From Sacculina carcini (Eukaryota > Arthropoda > Thecostraca > Sacculinidae), in the NCBI GenBank assembly GCA_916048095.2, contig OU696579.1:4408735-4472734 (forward strand): a stretch of 64,000 bases of DNA, read 5' to 3'. The notes below the pieces were generated by a model. The model was not told where the DNA came from. It was given only the letters and a program-made list of their open reading frames with translations, and searched no databases. A program made the position numbers and the translations under genes. The stretch's first letter is position 1; each line of letters begins with the position of its first letter. Positions 55,020 to 64,000 of the stretch are shown here, piece by piece.

Positions 55020-55574
55020 ATGCCGAGGCATAACTTTGGTATCCGCAGGCTTAGTGCAAGCCGTATTAATCAGGGGGTATTAGAATTGTTAGTAGAGTGG
55101 GAAGACCCATCCTACTTTAATTCGACTTGGGAGCCGCTGTACAACCTACCCATAGGCGTGCTTTTGCAATATCAGCTGGAGATCTCGCCGCCTGTGACTG
55201 CTGACCCCATTATCCGGCGCTGGGGACCACAAGGACCTCCCGGCCCACGCAACGGCAAAGCTGACACCTACCAACACGAGCCGAGGCGTCGGCAGCAGTT
55301 TCATGAGCGCCCCGAGGGTCAGCTGCGGTATAGGTGGGGGCGTGTACCCATCGAGGACGGCCGCATGCTGTTATTTGACGTCGACGCGGGACTGCCTCAA
55401 GCTCTGGCACACAACAACGACCTCGAAGAAATCGCGGGCAGAGCAGAGCTAGGGCAACAGGTAGACAGGGTTTACCCTGCCGGTATACGTCTGTTGCCCG
55501 ACGTCGTGCCCGACATCGTGCCACAACACCTGCCGAGACAGCTTGGTGGCCGCGGACAGCGTCGCGACGAGTAA
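55020..55574 (+). CDS. Chromodomain-like small protein
   Basis: 184 aa, intact. Residues about 1-55 (RRLSASRINQGVLELLVEWE, then NSTWEPLYNLP) match the chromodomain pattern: beta strands with L-V-x-W-E and the later T-W-E-P-x-x-N-L. Chromodomains bind methylated histone tails; in Polintons one usually sits at the integrase C-terminus, whereas here it starts a separate ORF. The remainder is Pro/Arg-rich with no recognised domain (GPQGPPGPRNGK; RYRWGRVPIEDGRMLLFDVD). It lies between two copies of the upstream module, in the same orientation as PolB. It could be a Polinton accessory gene or the exapted end of an integrase. Function beyond the fold is unknown. Confidence 0.6.
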   Translation: MPRHNFGIRRLSASRINQGVLELLVEWEDPSYFNSTWEPLYNLPIGVLLQYQLEISPPVTADPIIRRWGPQGPPGPRNGKADTYQHEPRRRQQFHERPEGQLRYRWGRVPIEDGRMLLFDVDAGLPQALAHNNDLEEIAGRAELGQQVDRVYPAGIRLLPDVVPDIVPQHLPRQLGGRGQRRDE

Positions 55575-55675
55575 TATAGTTACACGACTTTAGTAATATA
55601 TATATTGTTTGTGTTGTGAATGTGTACGTATTTAAAATTGTGTGCATTACATCTGTGTTATTACAATCAAGATAG

Positions 55676-55679
<4 letters not shown>

Positions 55680-55748
<69 letters not shown>
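55680..55748. repeat. (GT)n microsatellite
   Basis: About 34 GT units, 100 bp after the chromodomain ORF. The stretch 55749-56004 holds no gene. Confidence 0.95.
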
Positions 55749-55751
<3 letters not shown>

Positions 55752-56002
55752 TCGTTGTGTAGTTGTGCTGAAATATAGAATTTCATGAACATTTACTGTG
55801 TTTGGGGCGGTGGCGCACAGCATCATTTGTCGTCAGACAAGTACACACGGTATATCGGCTGAATACGATTATTGCAAGTAATGGCATACTATATCAGCCA
55901 TGTGCTGTGTATTCTGTGGCCCTCTCTAATACATCTTCCGTACTTGTGACGTCATGACGTGGAAGGTCGTTTCTACGGTATCGGTGAGATGAATGAAGCA
56001 CG

Positions 56003-56004
<2 letters not shown>

Positions 56005-56046
<42 letters not shown>

Positions 56047-56440
56047 CATAAGCTTCATTTTCTTCCCATGTAGCAGCTATTATCATTAACCTTTGACCTT
56101 TCATGTGTCCTTGGACAAGCGCCACGCGAGCGAATGATTTAATTCTTTGCGACCGATGTATGACCTCGTCAAGCAGCGTGCATGAATCGGCAAAATTCGG
56201 TTGGCGAGCGAATACAATTGATTACGCGTTCGACCGCTGCCAAGCTTCATAAGTCAAGCGGTGCGCCTGAATCTCGGTGGGCGAGCAAATACACGTTTGA
56301 ATGTATCTCTGCATAGCCTCAGGTGTTAGACGGCCTTTGCGTGATATTGCGATGTCACGGCACAGCTGAATACTGAAATTAGCCTCGATACGGCGGTATG
56401 GTTACAGCACACGAATATAAGTCGAAACACCACGAGCTGA
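56005..56440 (+). promoter_or_regulatory. Upstream module 2 (before the PolB ORF)
   Basis: A (GT)n tract (56005-56042), the similar block 56044-56353 and AATATAAGTCGAAACAC (56414-56430), 42 bp before the ATG at 56456. It parallels module 1 in order and sequence. Confidence 0.55.
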
Positions 56441-56455
56441 GTTGATCACAGCATC

Positions 56456-57780
56456 ATGGGAAGTGATAGCAATTTTGAAGCGGAGCCAAGCAGGCGTAAG
56501 TATGTGAGTAGACAAAAGAAGAAACTGAAGACGCCAACAGCTTTTGAATGTGTTATCGACCTAGCGTTAGACAGCGATGAATTCGACCCTGGTTCGGCAT
56601 TCAAGTCTCGACATCGCCCATCTATAAAAACAAACATCACTCAATCATTGAGAAGAAATAAACTACAGCGAGGGCAGGCAGCATCAGCCTCGGCAACATC
56701 TGCGACAACAGTACTATCTTCGCAGGATTTGCCATCAGGGTCAACAGCAGCATCGCAAGTAGCTGCAACAGTAACAGCGTCGCTAGCAGGTCCGCCAACA
56801 GTTATAACATCACCAGTGGTTCCAACATCATCATTTTCGCCGGCTATGTCAACATTTACATCATCGTCACCAACTGCTGCAGTGTTTGCGTCAGGATCAC
56901 GCTCGCAACATGTGAATGACGATCATGACACAGGAATGGATAATTCAGAAGAAGCTGGCTACCACCGGCCAGAAGCGTTCAACTTCAGTTTGCGAGAAAC
57001 ATTCACGCGCAAGGTGAGACGCTTTGGTGTTACTGGCACACATTATGTGCTAAATATTAATTTGGATTGCGGTCAGTTCGAAACAATAACAGATATTTTT
57101 TCGGCTCTACGCAAAACATTTGCCCGAATATTGACGGAGGTACTCGGCAACGTAAGACAAGACGATTTTGTTGGTCTGGTTATAAGCCATGAAAAGCTTG
57201 ATCGTATAGCATTGGTGCCAACTAAGCGCAGGCACGAAATTACAGCAGACAGCGTGCTCGATAGTCTTGAACGAATATCGCAGAGCAACATAACTTTTCT
57301 TCAAGGCTCATCTGATCTCAGTCTTAAAGTCACATATATTTCAGCCCACGAATTGGACAGTGATGTTCGTGGCGCATATTATTTAAAGAAAAATGTAGAC
57401 TTTTCAGCCTGGTTTCAGCAAAAAAGATGTTTTTATCGTGTCAAAGGATTTATGTGTCTTCCTAGAGCGCTATCAATTAGCAAATTGCATCGTGACTATA
57501 CTCACAATCAAAAACAACACAAAAATCTATGGGAAAAAGCATACACAACACCAGCTACAAATTTCTATTATAATGAAGCGATTGAATTCTGCGCAAATGC
57601 TGGCGTAGACACAGAACAAATGGACATGGGTGTGACTCATTTAGAAAAAAATGATGATTCTTCTACCAGAATACAGAGTGCATGTATGCTCGGCTGACGC
57701 AAATAACGAAGAAGTAAATAGTATTCGACAAGGCAACGTACATTTGTACCTGTACCACCACCATCATCATTTTGATGTGA
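56456..57780 (+). pseudogene. Polinton PolB, N-terminal part (fossil)
   Basis: From the ATG at 56456 there is a Ser/Thr/Ala-rich stretch, then the conserved N-terminal region of Polinton-type polymerases: FSLRETFTRKVRRFGVTGTH, DDFVGLVISHEKLDRIALVP and CFYRVKGFMCLPRALSI. This precedes the exonuclease in protein-primed PolB of Polintons. It is interrupted by the LINE at about 57800. Confidence 0.72.
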
Positions 57781-57799
57781 TACTCTCCATGAAAGCTTT

Positions 57800-59747
57800 C
57801 TTAACAAACAAACAAACACACCATGTATTTGGTATAGCGCACTAATTTGCAAAGGCGCGAAAACGTACAAAATAGAGCAAAATAAGGTATAAACAGTGAT
57901 AGGGGCTCAAAAACAACAAAATTATATGAGCTGAAGTGACAAGGCACAAAAATATCAAGAGCAGTAAATATAAACAATAATCAAGAAAATCAAGAAAATA
58001 TACACAGCGCATGATCAGAGGAGAGAGATAATAAAAGAATGGGATCAGAGAAATGTAGCTGACAGAGAAAATATTGAATTTTGGGGTTGAGAGATAAGCC
58101 AAAAAAGAGTATCAGCAATTTCTATAGGGGTAAGTGGGCGGCGACGGAAGACATAGTAAGTATAAATGAAGGGAAGCCGAAAAGGAAGAGTAGGATTTTT
58201 TTCTGTAGAATGTGATGAGGAAGAGAGTTATAAAGTCGTGGAGCGGAAAACAAGAAGGATTTAGCTGACCAGTTAGACTCGTGGTCAGCAGGAGGACATA
58301 CGAAGGGCACAGGACGGCAAACTAAAGGACGATCAGAGGGAGTTAGAAGCGAATACAGGTAAGAAGGTGGAGAAGGAGTATGGAGAAGTTTATAGACAAT
58401 GCAGCACAGCTTATGGTGGATTCTGGACAGAGCAGGCAACCAGCCAAGTTTACGAATATGGGCGGATGTGGGTGACTTGGGGGGAAGACGAAGGACAAAG
58501 CGGCAAGAAAGATTTATAATTGACTGGAGAGAGCGGATGGATTTTAGAGGAAGGTGAAAAAATAAAGAATTGCAGTAATCGATATGCGAAAAAATATATG
58601 AATTAACTAGAAGTAAAGCGGATGCCTCATCAAGATGAGAGCGGATCGGGTACAATTGACGTAAAACAAAACGACAGGAACGTGAAATTTTGAAAATGCG
58701 TTGAGCGAATGACAGTGTGGGGTCAAATTGGACTCCTAGATTACGATTTTGTGAGGAAAGAGGTAGATCTATTGAACAAGGAGTAATTTTGGGAGGATGG
58801 AAAAGAAGATAAACAGTTTTCTCAGGGTTCAGTAGGAGATTTCGAGAGGATGCCCACTCAGCTATGTGGGAGAGAAGTTTAGGAATTAGGTTAGTATTGG
58901 CCAAAGAAAAAGGAAAATAGATTTGTATGTCATCCGCATATATGTGAAAGGAGATGGGATAGCTGCGGAGAATAGGACAGAGGGAGGAAACGTACAGATT
59001 AAAAAGGAGAGGACCGAGAAGTGAGCCCTGTGGGACTCCGGATTCAAGTAGTCGAGGTGAGGAAAGTTCAGAATTACAGCGCACAGAATAGGAGCGATCA
59101 GTGAGATAGGAGGACATGAGAGATAGCGCCGAGGAGGAGACACCAATATGGCATAGGTCATCACAAAGAATTGAGTGGTTGACGAGGTCGAATGCTGAGG
59201 AAAAGTCAAGAGAGATGAAGAGAACAGATTGACCTGAAGAGAAAGAAGCGAAAATGTCATTCAGTAGAGACAGAAGGAGGGTTTCAGTTGAATGATTAGA
59301 GACAAAGCCAGACTGGCAGGGATCGAGAGCAGAATATATACAAGGGCGAAGTTGAGAAAGGATAGCAGCTTCCAAAAGTTTAGAAGGCAGAGGGAGCAAG
59401 GAGATGGGTCTGTAACTGCTCGGAGTGTTGGCATCAAGGGAAGGTTTCTTAAGGATGGGAGAAACAATGGCATGCTTGGAGGCCAGAAAAGTCCCGTGGA
59501 GAAAAGAGGAGTTTACCAAATGTGTAAGAAAAGGGGCAAGGAGTAGAATAGAGTCAAAAAGTGCACGAAAATGTATTGCATCTGAAGGACATCTGGACTT
59601 TTGCAATTTTTTCAGATATTTGGCAGTGGCGGCTGGGGAGATGGGGGAGAAAGATGACAAAGAGCAGTCAGAGGAAGGGAAAGAGAGAGGTAAAGAGGAG
59701 GATGGTAATTTAGCCTTGGCTTTGGCAATTTTCTCTGAAAATGTGTT
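57800..59747 (-). mobile_element. L2-like LINE inserted in Polinton PolB
   Basis: Minus strand, 5'-truncated. Its 3' end at 57800-57845 has the family signature (GTGCGCTATACCAAATACAT followed by (GTTT)n). It carries one long RT ORF. Sequence on either side belongs to the PolB region, so the LINE landed there. No clear target duplication was found. Confidence 0.87.
58122..59660 (-). CDS. L2-like LINE reverse transcriptase
   Basis: 512 aa with no interruption. RT boxes: SYRPISLLPLPSKLLEAAIL, CQSGFVSNHSTETLLLSLL, LDFSSAFDLVNHSILCDDL, GVPQGSLLGPLLFNLYVSS and HIYADDIQIYF with both catalytic aspartates. The C-terminus carries IFSHIDYCNSLFFHLPLKSI, VYKLLHTPSPPSYLYSLLTP and APRLYNSLP. The endonuclease domain is absent through 5' truncation, so this copy could not move by itself, but the intact frame suggests a fairly young insertion. 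The Met given as start is internal to the original ORF2. Confidence 0.88.
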   Translation of the reverse strand: MSSFSPISPAATAKYLKKLQKSRCPSDAIHFRALFDSILLLAPFLTHLVNSSFLHGTFLASKHAIVSPILKKPSLDANTPSSYRPISLLPLPSKLLEAAILSQLRPCIYSALDPCQSGFVSNHSTETLLLSLLNDIFASFSSGQSVLFISLDFSSAFDLVNHSILCDDLCHIGVSSSALSLMSSYLTDRSYSVRCNSELSSPRLLESGVPQGSLLGPLLFNLYVSSLCPILRSYPISFHIYADDIQIYFPFSLANTNLIPKLLSHIAEWASSRNLLLNPEKTVYLLFHPPKITPCSIDLPLSSQNRNLGVQFDPTLSFAQRIFKISRSCRFVLRQLYPIRSHLDEASALLLVNSYIFSHIDYCNSLFFHLPLKSIRSLQSIINLSCRFVLRLPPKSPTSAHIRKLGWLPALSRIHHKLCCIVYKLLHTPSPPSYLYSLLTPSDRPLVCRPVPFVCPPADHESNWSAKSFLFSAPRLYNSLPHHILQKKILLFLFGFPSFILTMSSVAAHLPL

Positions 59748-60944
59748 ATGAATATTTTGCGAAGACTGTCAGAAAGGATTCAGAAATAAACAAAGGCATA
59801 CATGTCCAGGAGGTTGTATAGAATGTAAGTCGAAAACAAAATGTGTGCCAGCAAGCGGTCAGTCATGGATTGAATGCCTTCACTGTCACATAAAATTTGC
59901 CAATCAAGAGTGCATGGTAAGACATCGAGACCAAAAACTTTGCATGAAAACGTACAATTGCTTGTAGTGCGACACCATTGTCATGAGGACAGCAAGAAAA
60001 CATGTGTGCTTTGAGCGTCGCTGTCATTTCTGCAATGAAACCTATATAAAAAATGCATTAGGATCCAACGAGCTGGTACATCGATGTTTTTTGCAGCCTC
60101 CTAACTCAACAACGATAAACAAACGAATGGTAAACACGATCGCAGCGTCCTCTAGTGCCAAGCGGAGAAAAACATTTGAAAGCGGCAACGATACGGCAGC
60201 AACCAGCAATGTCATTACCGAGACCAATTGGGCGACGGAGACGAACCTTGAAGGCGGTCGTGGTGCACCGGTCTACACCAGCAACGCTAGCACAATGAAC
60301 GACAGCAATATCGACGACGAGGCCGAACAATCCCAGAAATACATTTTCCTCGATTTCGAATGCTGGGTGGACAACAATGAGCAAGAACACACCCCAAATT
60401 TTTGTGTGGCACAAATGTGTTGTGCAGAATGCTTCGAATCACCCGGCAATTGCGTCCGCTGTGGCACCCAACAGTACGAGCATGTCTTCTCAGGACATTC
60501 TGCGCTCAATGATTTTGGTCGGTGGTTTTTTAAACAGAAAAACTGTATTGTCCTTGCTCACTATAGTGCAGGATACGATTCAAACTTGATTTTGCAATAT
60601 GCAATAACACAAGGTTACATTCCTGAGTTGATTGTGAGAGGAGCCAAGCTATTATGTATGTATTTTAAAGAAAACAAAATTAAAGTATTGGATAGTTTCT
60701 CATTTATAGCGATGCCTCTAAGCAAATTTAGCACAACTTTTGATATACCTGTCAGAAAAGGATTTTACCCTCATAAGTTCAACAAACCCAAACATTTCAA
60801 CTATATAGGCGAAATTCCTTCAGCAGAGATGTTTGAGCCTGACAAAAAACCAACCGCAGACAGGGAGGATTTCTTGAAGTGGTATGAGCAGCGAAAAAAT
60901 GAAACATACGATTTTACACAAGAAACAGAAGCGTATTGTAAAGA
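59747..60944 (+). pseudogene. Polinton PolB, zinc-finger and exonuclease part (fossil)
   Basis: A Cys/His-rich segment (FCEDCQKGF, HTCPGGC, CLHCHIKF) comes first. The 3'-5' exonuclease follows: IFLDFECWVDNNEQEH (exo I) and CIVLAHYSAGYDSNLILQYA (exo II), then KVLDSFSFIAMPLSKFSTTF and DFLKWYEQRKNETYDF. These are the hallmarks of Polinton-type PolB. The polymerase palm lies beyond the LTR insertion, outside the window. Broken fossil. Confidence 0.8.
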
Positions 60945-61205
60945 TGTAACAACGGCAGAAGAAAAAATATAACAATACGCCAATGCACTCCCAGGCGGAC
61001 ACACCTGACCACGTTTACGCACAGACTCACTCACTCAACCACATAAGTCCAGCGTACTAACTAATGACCAAGCAGCGTACGCACACGCACACACCGTGAC
61101 CTTCATACCACCTTGACCACACAACACCCGCACACACACACATACACACATACATACACTGTACTCAACGATAATGCGCCAAACAAACGTAGCCACGCTG
61201 CCACA
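60945..61205 (-). repeat. Probable 3' LTR of the 61-64 kb element
   Basis: The left edge is where Polinton coding similarity ends and a TGTAAC start like that of the 48-52 kb LTR begins. The right edge is inferred from the purine tract. CA-rich like its relatives. The partner LTR is outside the window. Confidence 0.5.
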
Positions 61206-61269
61206 CCTCCCCATGATATACATATCACACAAACCACCATAAGGCACAACTAGCTTACATACAACACAT

Positions 61270-64000
61270 TCACGTACACATGAAGCAGTCGCGATATCGC
61301 CCCGGCGGGCGGCGAGCACGCTCACTGCGACGAACACAAGGCAGGCCAGACTCGCCATCAGGAGCTTGGACAGGCGGTCCATCAATGTCGTCCAAGCCCG
61401 TCGACGCTTCGGCCACATCAACAGGTGGGCACGGAGACACCAGCAGGGCCACGTCCTCGTCTTCGGCTCTATCGCGATTAAGATCAGGGTCGTCGCGCTC
61501 GCCGGCATTGTGTCGTGGCCGCAAGTCACGCACGTGGCGGGGTACACCGTCCACATTGACCACTTGGTCTGAAACAATACTGGTGACGTCGTCAGCACGC
61601 GACAGGTCAGTGCAACGTGTGCCACGCTGCCGCACCCACACTTTATCGCCGGCGAGATACGGTGGTGCAGCGCTGCTCTGCGGATCATGAATGGCCTGCT
61701 GTGTTGCACTTGGAAGCTTGCTCTCTGATGTTGCTTGAGCCACAAGCACGCAATCACGTACCGGATAGGTATAGACGCCAGCAGCAGGCGCGAGTGCCGA
61801 CTCGCGGGGTGTAATGTTGTATAAATGTACAGCCTCGGCAATAGAGCACTGCTTCCTAGCCGCCAGCACTTTAATGGTTCGGTGGTTCCGCTCCACGATG
61901 GCATTGCCGCTCGGCGCATGAGCAGCGCGAAACCGTAGGGTGACGCCCCAGCTGGCTGCGAAAGCGGCAAAATGACGACTGCGGAAGACAGTGTCGTTGT
62001 CACATAACAGTTCAGCACACCCACCACGCTCAAAAAACACCTGCTGCAACTGCTCAACAGTGGCCGCGGCATCCGGTCTGCGGAGCGCACGCCACACACA
62101 GAAGCGCGACGGACCGCAATCAACCACCGACAAAAAATCGTGTCGCCCGTAGTGCGTAATGTCGATCGCAAGACGGAACCAGGTTTCTGACACGCTAAGC
62201 TCACCGTGCCGCCACTTTGTTGGTGCGGGATCCATTGATCGGCACACATCACAGCTGCCGACTACTGCCTGAACCTTAGCCCGAGTAACGCGCGGATAAA
62301 TCTCACGCTTGGCAAAATGGAGCGTACGCCGTACTCCTGGATGACCGGCTTGGCTGTGCACGTCATCTAACTGCTGCCTGGACCAGCTAGTATCCACCGC
62401 AACCACACGATGTTCCGGTTCGGTTGTGGCCTCAGTCACCCACTCACGCGGCACTCTGGTCAGTGCGTCGGCTTTGTTTGCAGCGGTGCGCACCAAGGTT
62501 ACATCCAACTGAAGATCAAACTCATTCACCAGCTGACGGACCACATCTACACGCCGACGGATCAACATCTCGTTACTTGCCTTGGCGCGCAGCCTCGCAC
62601 GGCCGCTCACCGCGTCACTCAACCAGCGATGCACAGTGGCCGAGTCCGTACGCAAGTCAATGCGGCGCATCTGCCACGAAATGGCGAGGTTGAGCCCGCG
62701 AATGGCAGCGTCCAGTTCCGCCATGTTTATATGGCCGCAGTCAGTTTCCTTGCGCAGCCAGCTAGCATCTTCTATTTCACCGCGGCCAGGCACCTCCACG
62801 GCTACACCGGAGGCCAGAGAGCTGGCGTCGCACCACACGATGGCGTGGTCACCACTAACCGACCAGGGGCCTCGAGCCGGATCACTGCGCGCCACACGCT
62901 CAACTACTTGCGAAAGCTGATGCCGCAGCTTGGGGTCTTCTGTGACGTCGTCCCAGCCCGATGTGAGTGCGTTGACACGCCGCTTGAGCCAAGCGGTTGC
63001 GGGGCGCAGCCAGCCACACACAGGCACATGCGCCACTGCACGTCCACACCACGCGAACAGCGACCTGCGTGTGAGCTGTGCGGGCGGCGCGTCAACCGGC
63101 TGGTCCCGATGCCATGCCAGTTCGTGGTCCACGTAGCGCACACGCAGGCCGAGCATTCGAGCTCCAGATTCAGTGAACACCCGCTCGGGCTGCTTGGGCT
63201 CAAGCCCGAATGCCTGAAAGTGTGCTATCACCTGCTCAGCTGACACAAGGTCTTCATTTACGAGCAAATCGTCTACGAAGGGAAGTACGGCCTTCTCCAT
63301 GGTAGGATTTTGCGCCAGTACAGCGCGCACCACGGCCTGCATTATGGCGGGCGCCACACACAGTCCTAGACCCAGTCGTGTCAGGCAGTACCGGCGTCCA
63401 CGCACCACCACCGTCTGGTAAGCCCACAACTTGAGGTCAACGTGCAGTTGCAGGTATGCCCGGCGCAGGTCTACAACAGCTGTATTGGCACCGTGACGTC
63501 GCCACTTACGCAGCTGTTCGGCACAAACCTCTGAGTCGGCGGTGTGCGTGCTTACATGACCATTGAGCTCGCGAAAGTCCATTACAGGGCGTATTCGATC
63601 ACGGCCCCTCTGTCGAGCAACCATCAATGGCACCAGACCACGCGCCTCCCCATGTTGGGCTGTATCATGCGGCACCAACCAGCCCTTCTGTATCCAGGAT
63701 GATAATTCAGCATCGTACTCTGACCGCGCAGACTTGGGCACGTGGTATTGCACAGTGCGGTTCTGCAGACAACCAGGCCCATCTGCGCGTGCCCACTTCC
63801 ACTTCACATGCCACCGACGCAATTTTGGGTCAAAAACGGCATGATAATCAGGAGCGTCCACACTAATGTCACTGGGCGCTCGCTCTGCAGCTCCACAAAA
63901 CCGCACCTCGGATGGGGATCGCACCGCAATTCCGCCCAACGCTTGAATGCCCGGCATGCCCAGAATCACGTCAACGCCCAGAGGAGGACGTGACACCACC
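61270..64000 (-). CDS. pol: pol of the 61-64 kb element, partial
   Basis: 909 aa visible, open to the window edge. Protease end (DVILGMPGIQALGG), reverse transcriptase (IRPVMDFRELNGHV; VDLRRAYLQLHVDLKL; PFVDDLLVNEDLVSAE), RNase H (VWCDASSLASGVAVEV; HINMAELDAAIRGLNLAI; RTDSATVHRWL) and integrase (HSQAGHPGVRRTLHF with CDVCRSMDPAP; DITHYGRHDFLSVVDCGPSR; CDNDTVFRSRHF; NAIVERNHRTIKV). A basic C-terminal tail (RRSERARRPPGRYRD) follows. Higher GC than the two related elements. Same lineage as those at 20-25 and 48-52 kb. Confidence 0.92.
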   Translation of the reverse strand, partial: VVSRPPLGVDVILGMPGIQALGGIAVRSPSEVRFCGAAERAPSDISVDAPDYHAVFDPKLRRWHVKWKWARADGPGCLQNRTVQYHVPKSARSEYDAELSSWIQKGWLVPHDTAQHGEARGLVPLMVARQRGRDRIRPVMDFRELNGHVSTHTADSEVCAEQLRKWRRHGANTAVVDLRRAYLQLHVDLKLWAYQTVVVRGRRYCLTRLGLGLCVAPAIMQAVVRAVLAQNPTMEKAVLPFVDDLLVNEDLVSAEQVIAHFQAFGLEPKQPERVFTESGARMLGLRVRYVDHELAWHRDQPVDAPPAQLTRRSLFAWCGRAVAHVPVCGWLRPATAWLKRRVNALTSGWDDVTEDPKLRHQLSQVVERVARSDPARGPWSVSGDHAIVWCDASSLASGVAVEVPGRGEIEDASWLRKETDCGHINMAELDAAIRGLNLAISWQMRRIDLRTDSATVHRWLSDAVSGRARLRAKASNEMLIRRRVDVVRQLVNEFDLQLDVTLVRTAANKADALTRVPREWVTEATTEPEHRVVAVDTSWSRQQLDDVHSQAGHPGVRRTLHFAKREIYPRVTRAKVQAVVGSCDVCRSMDPAPTKWRHGELSVSETWFRLAIDITHYGRHDFLSVVDCGPSRFCVWRALRRPDAAATVEQLQQVFFERGGCAELLCDNDTVFRSRHFAAFAASWGVTLRFRAAHAPSGNAIVERNHRTIKVLAARKQCSIAEAVHLYNITPRESALAPAAGVYTYPVRDCVLVAQATSESKLPSATQQAIHDPQSSAAPPYLAGDKVWVRQRGTRCTDLSRADDVTSIVSDQVVNVDGVPRHVRDLRPRHNAGERDDPDLNRDRAEDEDVALLVSPCPPVDVAEASTGLDDIDGPPVQAPDGESGLPCVRRSERARRPPGRYRDCFMCT

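Larger units (their letters stand above)
53906..60944 (+). mobile_element. Polinton/Maverick remains (fossil), interrupted
   Basis: Plus-strand parts of a Polinton-type protein-primed DNA polymerase B (56456 to about 57780 and 59747-60944) with a chromodomain-like ORF upstream (55020-55574). An L2-like LINE splits the polymerase region and the LTR element starting at 60945 cuts it off. Several breaks are apparent. No capsid, ATPase or protease part and no terminal inverted repeat were found, so the left edge is a guess. Linking the chromodomain ORF to the element rests on the shared upstream module. Confidence 0.6.
60945..64000 (-). mobile_element. Ty3/Gypsy-like LTR element, cut by the window end
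   Basis: Minus strand. Its 3' LTR probably spans 60945-61205, starting TGTAACAACGG and ending GCCACA before the purine tract ATGGGGAGG (61206-61214). pol is open over all that is visible. The 5' LTR, gag and the start of the protease lie beyond 64000, so age and completeness cannot be judged. It is inserted in the Polinton exonuclease region. Confidence 0.85.

Noticed and set aside
61035-62252. 405-aa frame on the minus strand
   Set aside because: Shadow of the pol gene in another frame plus LTR sequence.

Overview
The window looks like a piece of a repeat-rich invertebrate genome. Two intact, intronless, animal-type host genes sit head to head near the middle: a GAPDH gene (35362-36363, minus) and an XPG/ERCC5/Rad2-type DNA repair endonuclease gene (36853-40830, plus), with 489 bp between their start codons. 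Nearly everything else is transposable elements of animal type: Ty3/Gypsy-like LTR elements, CR1- and L2-like LINEs, other APE-type LINEs, hAT transposons and their short derivatives, a tRNA-like SINE and Polinton/Maverick remains. The phylum cannot be decided from this stretch. There is no rRNA, no complete tRNA gene, no CRISPR array and nothing prokaryotic.

Layout. 1-9.9 kb: a CsRn1-like Gypsy element (202-5973, minus, near-identical LTRs) sits inside the 5' LTR of an older, broken Gypsy element (plus, to about 9.94 kb). 9.9-17 kb: a LINE ORF1 fragment, one end of a hAT-like short element, and a LINE with an intact 1148-aa endonuclease/reverse-transcriptase ORF. 17-26 kb: L2-like fragments, one split by an LTR element (20289-25497) with a perfect 5-bp target duplication. 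26-35 kb: a CR1-like LINE split by a hAT-like short element with a perfect 8-bp target duplication, then L2 fragments, a short TIR element, a SINE and a further LINE. 35-41 kb: the host genes. 41-48 kb: short hAT-like elements, a decayed hAT transposon with 8-bp target duplication, and a remnant of an unnamed protein family. 48-53 kb: another LTR element (47964-52559) inside the gag of a relative of the 6-kb element. 53-61 kb: a two-variant tandem repeat, then Polinton remains (a chromodomain-like ORF, and PolB parts split by an L2-like LINE). 61-64 kb: a further LTR element inserted in the Polinton and running off the window.

Most notable: (i) two LTR elements share a 12-nt sequence right after the 5' LTR that lacks the usual TGG and is complementary to the 5' end of animal tRNA-Phe rather than a tRNA 3' end; (ii) a similar roughly 0.4-kb upstream module with the same TATA-like motif precedes both the chromodomain ORF and the PolB ORF; (iii) three copies of one hAT-like short element all carry the same LINE 3' end; (iv) the nesting is exact enough to order many insertions. 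All boundaries and homologies were judged by eye.
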